A stretch of DNA of 5,518 nt, taken from an uncultured Alphaproteobacteria bacterium. Its GTDB lineage: Bacteria > Pseudomonadota > Alphaproteobacteria > Puniceispirillales > Puniceispirillaceae. A program made the position numbers and the translations under genes. The DNA is taken from the NCBI GenBank assembly GCA_913064995.1, contig CAJYBL010000108.1, positions 1 to 5,518 on the forward strand, written 5' to 3'. The notes beneath the pieces were generated by a model. That model made no database searches. It was not told the DNA's origin and saw only the letters and a program-made list of their open reading frames with translations. Positions 1 through 5,518 of this stretch are shown piece after piece; the stretch's first letter is position 1, and each line of letters starts with the position of its first letter.

Positions 1-74
1 AACTGCGCATAAAGAGACCTTTTCACTAAATCAAAAACAAAATTTTCAAACACATAAACAGTGCCTAAAGACAT
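1..74 (-). CDS. N-terminus of a probable winged-helix (OmpR/CadC-type) transcriptional regulator, partial
   Basis: Read on the minus strand, an ATG at 74-72 opens a frame of 24 codons that stays open to the left edge. The protein begins MSLGTVYVFENFVFDLVKRS and continues LYAQ. The spacing Y-x-F-x-x-F-x-x-D-x-x-x-R-x-L is the first beta-strand pattern of the Trans_reg_C winged-helix domain, found in CadC-like membrane regulators and in wHTH-TPR or wHTH-cyclase proteins; response regulators carry this domain at the C-terminus instead. That it sits at the very N-terminus therefore favours a CadC-like or wHTH-fusion protein. A strong GAGGTG ribosome binding site lies six bases before the ATG, which supports a real start. 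The gene lies 68 bases downstream of the GMC oxidoreductase gene on the same strand, so co-transcription is possible. The family call rests on about 20 residues. The effector domain is outside the window, and the target genes are unknown. Confidence 0.6.
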   Translation of the reverse strand, partial: MSLGTVYVFENFVFDLVKRSLYAQ

Positions 75-78
75 AGCG

Positions 79-84
79 CACCTC
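79..84 (-). promoter_or_regulatory. Shine-Dalgarno of the winged-helix gene
   Basis: The minus strand reads GAGGTG here, six bases before the ATG at 74-72. It is the best ribosome binding site in the window and is the main evidence that the short frame at the left edge is a translated gene. Confidence 0.6.
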
Positions 85-142
85 ATCCAACCATGACAAC
101 TTATTCTTCACCAAGGCGTGATGTTAGCGGCACAAATTTGGC

Positions 143-1762
143 TTAAAGCGGCGGCTTGCCAAGGACCATATCAGCGCCTTTTTCTGCAATCATCATAACC
201 GCAGCATTTAGATTTGCTGATGGCATAGACGGCATTATTGACGCATCAATGACGCGTAAATTTTGTAAGCCATGGATACGCAGTTTATCATCAACGACCG
301 CGGTCGGATCAGTCTCTGTCCCCATTCGGCAAGTGCCCATCAAATGATAAAGTGTTGTGCTGCGCTGGCGCGCGACGTCAAGCAATTCATCGTCATTTTG
401 AATATGAACTCCAGGATAGCCTTCATAATCAAAGTACGGCGCCAAAGCTTCAGTATTCATCAAACGCCGACTTACTTTTATGCCGGCAAGAAGTACACGC
501 CGATCTTCTTCGTGAGAGAGATAATTTGGCTGAATTTGAGGTTTTTCAAAAGGGTTTTTGTTCCTTGCTCTCACATACCCAAGGCTTTCTGGACGCTGCT
601 GCCAGGCTGCCAAGGAAAAACCAGGCTCGTTGTCAAGCTTGGCTTGCTTGCCTTCTTTATAACTCGCGGGAGTGAAGCTAATCTGGAGGTCTGCATTACG
701 AATCATTTCGTCTGAGTGCCAAAAGCAGTAAACCAGCGTCGGCCCTAACTCAAGAATTGAACGTCTCCCAAGAAAATATTTGACAATCTCCCCAACTAAT
801 TTAGGTCCTTGCGCTAACTCATTTATGGTATTTACATTTTTAGCACGTGCCGTAAGGCGAGCGCCATAATGGTCACGTAAATTTTCTCCAACACCAGCTA
901 AGTCATGCGCAACCTTAATTCCAAGGTCATTGAGCAGTTTGGCTGAGCCAATGCCAGATAGTTGCAGTAATTGCGGTGAATTGATTGTGCCGCCAGCAAT
1001 AATTACCTCACGACCCGCATAAACCTGTTCTGGGCGACCATTGGCTCCACCTCGATTATAAGCGACGCCAATTGCTCGCTTTCCATCAAGCAAAATCTTT
1101 GTTGCATGCGCATTAGTTATCACACGAAGGTTCTGCCGTTTTCGAGCTGGCTTCAAAAAAGCCCGCGCTGCGCTCATTCGTAATTTTCCAGTTGACGTGC
1201 GCTGAACATAAGAAGTTCCCTCCTGATATGCACCATTATAGTCAGGGTTTCTTGGGATACCGATACTCTCTGCTCCCTTTATAAACGCCTCACAAAGAGG
1301 ATCACGCCATTTAAGGTCAGTAATAGTCATTTCACCCGTCTGGCCTCGATAGCTCGCATCTGGACTATCCTCGTGGGACTCATAACGGCGAAAATAAGGA
1401 AGCACGTCATCATATGACCAGCCCCGATTTCCTTTTTGCGCCCAGACATCGAAATCCATTTTCTGGCCACGGTTAAAAATCAAGCCGTTGATTGAGCTTG
1501 ACCCTCCAAGAACCTTACCTCGCGGCATTGGGATCGTACGCCCATTTGTGCCTGGACATGGCTCGCTCTGATACAACCAATTAACTGACGGGTTTGCTAT
1601 CGTTTTCATAAAACCAGCTGGAATATGGATCATTGGGTTCCAATCTGGGGGGCCCGCCTCCAAAAGACAGACAGTATATTTACCACACGCAGTTAACCGG
1701 TTTGCCAAAACGCAACCGGCAGTTCCCGCACCCACAATCACATAATCAAACTGGTCTGCCAT
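143..1762 (-). CDS. GMC-family FAD-dependent oxidoreductase (choline/alcohol dehydrogenase-like)
   Basis: Complete 539-residue cytoplasmic flavoenzyme expected to oxidise an alcohol to the aldehyde or ketone with FAD; the substrate cannot be told from sequence. The N-terminal Rossmann FAD site is VIVGAGTAGCVLANRL (GAGTAG at 11-16), with the ribose-binding acidic residue in LEAG (E35). GMC signature 1 is GKVLGGSSSINGLIFNRG (82-99) and signature 2 is GGTINSPQLLQLSGIG (257-272). The active site is H473 in YHLMGTCRMG and N517 in NLNAAVMMI; their 44-residue separation equals that of His466/Asn510 in choline oxidase. N92 occupies the signature-1 position near where choline oxidase has its FAD-linking histidine, so FAD is probably non-covalent. 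There is no signal peptide or membrane segment, and length is normal for the family (about 530-560). The ATG start has AAAGG eight bases upstream. No betaine-aldehyde dehydrogenase or BetI gene is adjacent within the window, so I do not call it betA. It is divergent from the large oxidoreductase and is followed on the same strand by a regulator-like gene. Confidence 0.93.
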   Translation of the reverse strand: MADQFDYVIVGAGTAGCVLANRLTACGKYTVCLLEAGPPDWNPMIHIPAGFMKTIANPSVNWLYQSEPCPGTNGRTIPMPRGKVLGGSSSINGLIFNRGQKMDFDVWAQKGNRGWSYDDVLPYFRRYESHEDSPDASYRGQTGEMTITDLKWRDPLCEAFIKGAESIGIPRNPDYNGAYQEGTSYVQRTSTGKLRMSAARAFLKPARKRQNLRVITNAHATKILLDGKRAIGVAYNRGGANGRPEQVYAGREVIIAGGTINSPQLLQLSGIGSAKLLNDLGIKVAHDLAGVGENLRDHYGARLTARAKNVNTINELAQGPKLVGEIVKYFLGRRSILELGPTLVYCFWHSDEMIRNADLQISFTPASYKEGKQAKLDNEPGFSLAAWQQRPESLGYVRARNKNPFEKPQIQPNYLSHEEDRRVLLAGIKVSRRLMNTEALAPYFDYEGYPGVHIQNDDELLDVARQRSTTLYHLMGTCRMGTETDPTAVVDDKLRIHGLQNLRVIDASIMPSMPSANLNAAVMMIAEKGADMVLGKPPL

Positions 1763-1770
1763 TCATTCTG

Positions 1771-1775
1771 CCTTT
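1771..1775 (-). promoter_or_regulatory. Shine-Dalgarno of the GMC oxidoreductase gene
   Basis: The minus strand reads AAAGG, eight bases before the ATG at 1762-1760. This modest but well-placed site supports the chosen start, which also puts the FAD-binding strand (FDYVIVGAG) at the usual distance from the N-terminus. Confidence 0.5.
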
Positions 1776-1853
1776 GTCTTGTGATTTTCGCGCGTGATTA
1801 GCATTTTGCGCTGCTGCTTATCATGGCCCACCCGCTTTGAGTCAGCAAGATAT

Positions 1854-1863
1854 ATTGGCCAAT
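1854..1863. repeat. Perfect 10-base palindrome ATTGGCCAAT, possible operator
   Basis: ATTGGCCAAT is its own reverse complement. A second dyad, CTTGCCAAG (1873-1881), shares the TTG-CCAA arms and is centred about 18 bases away, close to two helical turns. This could be a dimer-binding site for a regulator of either divergent gene. Short palindromes are common by chance, so the call is tentative. Confidence 0.25.
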
Positions 1864-1893
1864 CAAAAACAGCTTGCCAAGGTCGAACTTGCA

Positions 1894-1922
1894 TTGAAAA
1901 ACAACCAGAAGAAAATCATTAT
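1894..1922 (+). promoter_or_regulatory. Candidate sigma-70-type promoter for the indolepyruvate oxidoreductase gene
   Basis: TTGAAA (5 of 6 to TTGACA) at 1894-1899 is followed after exactly 17 bases by CATTAT (4 of 6 to TATAAT) at 1917-1922. Transcription would begin near 1930 and give a leader of about 80 bases before the ATG at 2011. The -10 half lies inside the Fur-box-like sequence. The match is moderate and the region is AT-rich, so chance is a real alternative. Confidence 0.3.
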
Positions 1923-1924
1923 CA
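1910..1924. promoter_or_regulatory. Fur-box-like sequence
   Basis: The minus strand reads TGATAATGATTTTCT, which matches the 7-1-7 Fur core TGATAATnATTATCA at 12 of 14 defined positions: the left half is perfect and the right half is 5 of 7. It overlaps the -10 of the candidate promoter for the Fe-S enzyme, where a bound repressor would block transcription. Iron control of an Fe-S enzyme is plausible, but alphaproteobacteria often use Irr, RirA or a manganese-responsive Fur homologue (Mur) instead. AT-rich DNA also gives near-matches by chance. Confidence 0.3.
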
Positions 1925-1949
1925 TGCAAAAACATATTTTTATGGTCTT

Positions 1950-1967
1950 GTTAATTATGGTTAACTA
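1950..1967 (+). repeat. Tandem GTTAAYTA direct repeat with 10-base period
   Basis: GTTAATTA (1950-1957) and GTTAACTA (1960-1967) differ at one base and start exactly 10 bases apart, so both copies face the same side of the helix. They lie downstream of the candidate promoter and 43-61 bases before the ATG at 2011. A cooperative regulator site is possible; there is no direct evidence for it. Confidence 0.25.
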
Positions 1968-1998
1968 ATTTGACATAGTCGCGGCCACCAATGTGAGC

Positions 1999-2004
1999 AA
2001 AAGG
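1999..2004 (+). promoter_or_regulatory. Shine-Dalgarno that decides the start of the large oxidoreductase
   Basis: AAAAGG lies six bases before the ATG at 2011. The alternative GTG at 1993 has no purine-rich tract in front of it, and the ATG at 1991 is followed at once by a TGA stop. This makes 2011 the preferred start. Confidence 0.6.
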
Positions 2005-2010
2005 TGTTTG

Positions 2011-5000
2011 ATGGACGAAATACGGCTTCAAGATTGCTACATAAACCGCCATGGTCCGGCCTACATGACCGGAACACAGGCATTGGTTCGCCTTCTTCTT
2101 GAACAGGCGCGCCTTGACCGCGAACAGGGAATCAATAGCCGTGGCCTTGTCAGTGGCTATCCGGGGTCGCCGCTTGGCGGGCTTGATCTCGAATTAAATC
2201 GCAATCTTGATCTGCTGGAAAAAGATGGAGTGACATTCCAGCCAGCAATCAATGAAGAGCTGGCGGCAACCGCAATCTGGGGAAGCCAGCATATCCATCT
2301 ATATGATCAGCCCGAAATTGATGGGGTATTTGGTCTTTGGTTCGGCAAAGGGCCTGGGCTTGATCGCGCGCTTGACGCCATTCGCCACGCCAATATGGGC
2401 GGCGTTGCCAAATATGGTGGCATGGTATTGGCGGTCGGCGATGATGCCACGGGCAAATCATCAACCCTTGCCTATCAGTCCGAACAGACCTTCATTGCCG
2501 CCGGTGTGCCATTTTTCTACCCGCGATCAATCCATGACATTATTCCAATGGGGCTGCAGGCTTTTGCTTTATCGCGTTTGGCGGGATGCTGTGTTGGGAT
2601 GAAAATTGTTGTCGATACGGCCGATACAAGCAGCATTATTGATCTTGACCAGATTCGTCCCAAAATCACCGCAAACAATGAATCTGGACCGGTTCATATT
2701 GGCCGGCATGATCCGGCATTGGTTCGTGAAGATAGGCTGTTTAATTTTCGGCTTCCAGCCGTTCGCAAGTTTCAAAAAGCGCAGAATATCAACAGTATAA
2801 TCGGCAGGCAGCCAGCCATTGGCAAGCTGGGCATCATAACGGTTGGCAAAACAACTTATGAGGTCAATGACGCGCTTGCTAGCCTGGGCATTGATGATCC
2901 GGCAAAAGCCGGCATTGGCCTGTTTTCTGTTGTCATGCCATGGCCAGTTGATCCAGCGAGCCTTATTGATTTTACCAAATATTATGATGAGGTGATGGTG
3001 GTTGAGGAAAAACGCCCCATCGTTGAAGATCAAGTGGCGCGGGCGGTGGTCAATCTTGCCGAACGGGCGGTGATTACCGGCAAATTAGCCCCAGACGGAT
3101 CGCGCCTTTTGCCAGAAACTGGCGAAATTACCCATGCCATTTTAATGACGGCAATAAGCGAACGTGCGAACGCACATGGCATGGCAATGCGCCCAATCAT
3201 AAAGCCAGACATCACCACAGCCGACCTTCCCAAAATAGCCACGCGCACGCCATGGTATTGTGCAGGCTGTCCACATAATTCCAGCACCAAGCTTCCTGAT
3301 GGTGAAATTGTTGGGATGGGCATTGGTTGTCATTCGATCAGCGGGTTTTTAACGCCTGACACCATTACCAACTTCACCCAGATGGGCGGTGAGGGCGCCT
3401 TCTGGATTGGGCGGGCGCCGTTTTCAAGCCATCACCATAGTTTCCAGAATATCGGCGATGGCACCTATGCTCATTCGGGCTATCTTGGCATTCGCGCAGC
3501 GGTGGCAGCGAGGGTCAATATCACCTTTAAAATTCTATATAATGGCGCTGTGGCAATGACCGGCGGCCAAACGGTTGAGGGCGGACAACCACCATGGATT
3601 ATTTCACGCCAACTTGCCGCCGAAGGCGTGGTCAAAATCGCTGTTGTCAGTGAAGCGCCAGATGCGTTGCTGACAGGTGCCAATTGGGCCAGCAATTGCC
3701 AGTTTTATGATCGCCAAGATATGATGGCATTGCAGCAGGAACTCAAATCAATCGCGGGCGTTACCGCAATCATTTATGTTCAGGGCTGTGCAACCGAATT
3801 ACGCCGCAAACGCAAGCGCGGACTGATTGCTGATAAACCCGAAACAATCATAATCAATGACGCTGTCTGTGAAGGCTGTGGTGATTGTGCGGTCAAATCA
3901 AATTGTGTTGCTGTCAAACCCTTGATGCGACCCGAAGGTGAAAAACGCCAGATCGACCAAAGCTTATGCAATAAGGATATATCTTGTCTGAACGGGTTTT
4001 GCCCAAGCTTTGTGACGGTCAAAAAAGACGAAAAAAGCGATCAGTCAACCCCGGCAAAGACATATATAAAGCCAGCTTTTCCAGAAGATATAACACTGCC
4101 AGTGCCACCACCAGCCAACGGCGATATTTGTAATATTTTCATTGCTGGCATTGGTGGTACCGGCGTTTCCACGCTTGCCGGTATTTTGATTATGGCCGCA
4201 AGGGTTGATGGCATTGCCGGAACCGCGGTCAATCAAACCGGCCTGTCGCAAAAAAACGGTGGCGTCACCTCGCAAATCAGGCTTGCCCGCGATCAATCAC
4301 TTGATGGTCATATGGTGCGGCTACCAAGCCATGAAGCTGATTTGTTGATTGGCTGTGATGCGGTGGTGGCGGCAAATGATATGGTTCTTGGCCTTCTAAA
4401 CAAAACCCAAAGCCGTGCCATTCTCAATGATAATATTGATCCGGTCGGCGTTGCCGGCGTCGGCATTGGAAGCATTGTAGATATGCCGCTTGTGATAACC
4501 CGTCTTGGCACGGCTATGAATCCAGATCATATCGTCAAATGGGCCATTTCATCGCTTGCCAATCAGCTTTTGGGAAGCACGACATCAAGCAATATCATCA
4601 TGCTTGGTTGGGCGCTTCAAAAAGGGTTTATCCCGCTTGGCATTGACGCAGTCGAGGCAGCCTTGCGGCTGAATGGCACATCACTTGATAATAACCTTGC
4701 CGCATTGCGATGGGGCCGGTTGCTGGCGCATGCGCCAGACAAGCTATTTGCCTGTCTTGATGCGCTCACAACGATCCCGCAAAATGAGGCCACACTGACC
4801 GATCCTGATAGGGCCGTTGCCTATTTTACCGCGCAATTAACAAGCTATCAGAATGCCGCCTATGCCGCCCGCTATGAAACAATCATTAAGCAATTTATGG
4901 CACGGCTAAAAAGCCAGGATAGTCTATCAAGCGAAATTGGTGTGGCGGCAGCGCGGGCGCTATATCGGGCGATGGCAATCAAGGATGAATATGAAGTGGC

Positions 5001-5463
5001 GCGCCATTTAACCAGCGCCGATTTTACCGCAAAGATTGCCGCAATAGCTGGTAAGGATGCCGCCATTTCCTATCATCTTGCCCCGCCGATGCTGGCATGG
5101 CTAAAAGCGCGTGATGGCAGCCCGCGCAAGGTACGTTTTGGCCACTGGTTGACACCTTATTTGCGCGGTCTTGCACGCCTATCATGGCTGCGCGATAGCT
5201 GGGCTGATCCTTTTGGCTATACAACCGATCGGCGCGCCGAACGCGCTTATCGTGACATGGTCATTGATTGGCTTGACGCGCTTGGCATAGCGGCATCACC
5301 TGACCGGCAGAATAAAATCGAAACAGCGCTTGAGCTGATGCTGAAGATTCGCGGCTATGGTCATGTCAGGGCAGCAAATCATTCGCGCTTTGCGCCGCAA
5401 ATCACTGCGATTATTGAGCAAATTTCAACCCTACCACCACCAATTGATATGGCTGCTGAATAG
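2011..5463 (+). CDS. Fused indolepyruvate:ferredoxin oxidoreductase (IorA-IorB type)
   Basis: 1150-residue cytoplasmic enzyme expected to convert arylpyruvates (indolepyruvate, phenylpyruvate) plus CoA to aryl-acetyl-CoA and CO2, reducing ferredoxin. Residues are numbered from the ATG at 2011; an in-frame GTG at 1993 would add six residues. The N-terminal alpha/Pyr domain has SGYPGSPLGGLD (48-59), NEELAATAIWGSQ (from 81), and the family blocks GKGPG and VGDDATGKSS. The TPP-binding half has CAGCPHNSS (from 417), GIGCHS (C440) and the TPP/metal motif GDG (482-484) with N511 28 residues later in YNGAVAMTGGQ. An Fe-S-like region follows: C620, C623, C626 and C632, then C653, C659 and C664. After a Pro- and Lys-rich linker (about 673-707), the gamma/IorB domain begins with IAGIGGTGV (711-719) and NQTGLSQKNGG (741-751). 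The C-terminus from about 950 (YAARYE, KDEYEVAR at 991-998, LKIRGYGHVR at 1111-1120) matches the DUF6537 extension of bacterial fused enzymes. Archaeal IorA and IorB are separate proteins. Frame and all main motifs are intact. It appears monocistronic. Confidence 0.95.
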   Translation: MDEIRLQDCYINRHGPAYMTGTQALVRLLLEQARLDREQGINSRGLVSGYPGSPLGGLDLELNRNLDLLEKDGVTFQPAINEELAATAIWGSQHIHLYDQPEIDGVFGLWFGKGPGLDRALDAIRHANMGGVAKYGGMVLAVGDDATGKSSTLAYQSEQTFIAAGVPFFYPRSIHDIIPMGLQAFALSRLAGCCVGMKIVVDTADTSSIIDLDQIRPKITANNESGPVHIGRHDPALVREDRLFNFRLPAVRKFQKAQNINSIIGRQPAIGKLGIITVGKTTYEVNDALASLGIDDPAKAGIGLFSVVMPWPVDPASLIDFTKYYDEVMVVEEKRPIVEDQVARAVVNLAERAVITGKLAPDGSRLLPETGEITHAILMTAISERANAHGMAMRPIIKPDITTADLPKIATRTPWYCAGCPHNSSTKLPDGEIVGMGIGCHSISGFLTPDTITNFTQMGGEGAFWIGRAPFSSHHHSFQNIGDGTYAHSGYLGIRAAVAARVNITFKILYNGAVAMTGGQTVEGGQPPWIISRQLAAEGVVKIAVVSEAPDALLTGANWASNCQFYDRQDMMALQQELKSIAGVTAIIYVQGCATELRRKRKRGLIADKPETIIINDAVCEGCGDCAVKSNCVAVKPLMRPEGEKRQIDQSLCNKDISCLNGFCPSFVTVKKDEKSDQSTPAKTYIKPAFPEDITLPVPPPANGDICNIFIAGIGGTGVSTLAGILIMAARVDGIAGTAVNQTGLSQKNGGVTSQIRLARDQSLDGHMVRLPSHEADLLIGCDAVVAANDMVLGLLNKTQSRAILNDNIDPVGVAGVGIGSIVDMPLVITRLGTAMNPDHIVKWAISSLANQLLGSTTSSNIIMLGWALQKGFIPLGIDAVEAALRLNGTSLDNNLAALRWGRLLAHAPDKLFACLDALTTIPQNEATLTDPDRAVAYFTAQLTSYQNAAYAARYETIIKQFMARLKSQDSLSSEIGVAAARALYRAMAIKDEYEVARHLTSADFTAKIAAIAGKDAAISYHLAPPMLAWLKARDGSPRKVRFGHWLTPYLRGLARLSWLRDSWADPFGYTTDRRAERAYRDMVIDWLDALGIAASPDRQNKIETALELMLKIRGYGHVRAANHSRFAPQITAIIEQISTLPPPIDMAAE

Positions 5464-5474
5464 GGTTTGTTTTG

Positions 5475-5518
5475 TCAGATATAGTTGGAAATTTCGATCA
5501 AATTATGGTCGGGGTCAC
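5475..5518 (-). CDS. C-terminus of a VOC/glyoxalase-fold protein, partial
   Basis: On the minus strand a frame enters from the right edge and ends at a TGA (5477-5475). The visible residues are DPDHNLIEISNYI. The DPD-x-N-x-I-E-I pattern is the last beta-strand of vicinal-oxygen-chelate proteins (glyoxalase I, bleomycin-resistance and extradiol-dioxygenase relatives), where the glutamate is usually the final metal ligand. Ending a few residues after this motif is normal for small single-domain VOC proteins. The gene converges on the large oxidoreductase with only 11 bases between the two stop codons. The specific reaction cannot be told. The call rests on 13 residues, but the motif is characteristic. 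Confidence 0.65.
   Translation of the reverse strand, partial: DPDHNLIEISNYI

Larger units (their letters stand above)
1763..2010. other. Divergent intergenic regulatory region
   Basis: This gap separates the two divergent start codons and must hold the promoters for both large genes. It is visibly more AT-rich than its flanks from about 1850 to 1975. It contains a 10-base palindrome, a candidate promoter overlapped by a Fur-box-like sequence, and a direct repeat with a 10-base period, each listed separately. For the GMC gene on the minus strand I found no convincing -35/-10 pair. A short open frame (1837-1968, plus strand) is present but lacks a ribosome binding site. Confidence 0.7.

Noticed and set aside
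2..76. Plus-strand frame open from the left edge to a TAG at 74-76
   Set aside because: Its 24 codons (rich in Gln, Lys and Thr) match nothing I recognise. The minus-strand frame over the same bases has a ribosome binding site and a family-like motif.
75..142. Possible terminator hairpin (TCAC-GCCTTG-GTGA on the minus strand) after the GMC gene
   Set aside because: The stem is only four base pairs and no T-run follows.
272..715. 147-codon open frame on the plus strand
   Set aside because: It lies wholly inside the GMC oxidoreductase gene on the opposite strand, whose frame carries all the family motifs. The plus-strand protein shows no recognisable domain.
143..1762. Naming the GMC gene betA (choline dehydrogenase)
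   Set aside because: The motifs are common to many GMC dehydrogenases, and no betB, betI or choline transporter gene is visible next to it.
1970..1975. Perfect TTGACA hexamer before the large oxidoreductase
   Set aside because: A -10 at 16-18 bases would fall around 1992-1999, where the sequence (TGTGAGCA) does not fit, and transcription would start about at the ribosome binding site.
2569..3033. 154-codon open frame on the minus strand
   Set aside because: It is the antisense shadow of the indolepyruvate oxidoreductase gene and has no family motif of its own.
143..5463. A single new pathway or system joining the GMC and indolepyruvate enzymes
   Set aside because: Divergent transcription is the only link seen. 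Both are common enzymes that occur in many contexts, and no shared substrate can be inferred.

Overview
The window looks like an ordinary bacterial chromosome segment, probably from a proteobacterium. A marine alphaproteobacterium of moderate GC is my best guess, from the long fused type of indolepyruvate oxidoreductase and the general codon style; nothing in the window proves it. No rRNA, tRNA, CRISPR array, insertion sequence or phage gene is visible. The two large genes cover about 92% of the sequence.

Layout from left to right. (1) Positions 1-74, minus strand: the first 24 codons of a gene that runs off the left edge. It has a strong ribosome binding site, and its N-terminus resembles the start of an OmpR/CadC-type winged-helix DNA-binding domain. 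(2) 143-1762, minus strand: a complete 539-residue GMC-family flavin oxidoreductase (choline/alcohol dehydrogenase-like). It lies 68 bases upstream of the regulator-like gene and on the same strand. (3) 1763-2010: a divergent intergenic region with a candidate promoter, a Fur-box-like sequence, a phased direct repeat and a short palindrome. (4) 2011-5463, plus strand: a complete fused indolepyruvate:ferredoxin oxidoreductase of 1150 residues, with IorA-like TPP domains, a cysteine-rich Fe-S region, an IorB/gamma-type domain and a C-terminal DUF6537-type extension. (5) 5475-5518, minus strand: the last 13 codons of a convergent gene whose C-terminus matches VOC/glyoxalase-fold proteins.

The fused enzyme should oxidatively decarboxylate arylpyruvates from aromatic amino-acid transamination to aryl-acetyl-CoA, passing electrons to ferredoxin. 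The GMC enzyme should oxidise an alcohol of unknown identity using FAD. The two are divergently transcribed from a shared regulatory region, but nothing in the sequence shows that they form one pathway. I see no clear evidence of a new multi-gene system. The points most worth a second look are the Fur-like site in front of the Fe-S enzyme, the regulator-like gene behind the GMC gene, and the true start of the large enzyme.
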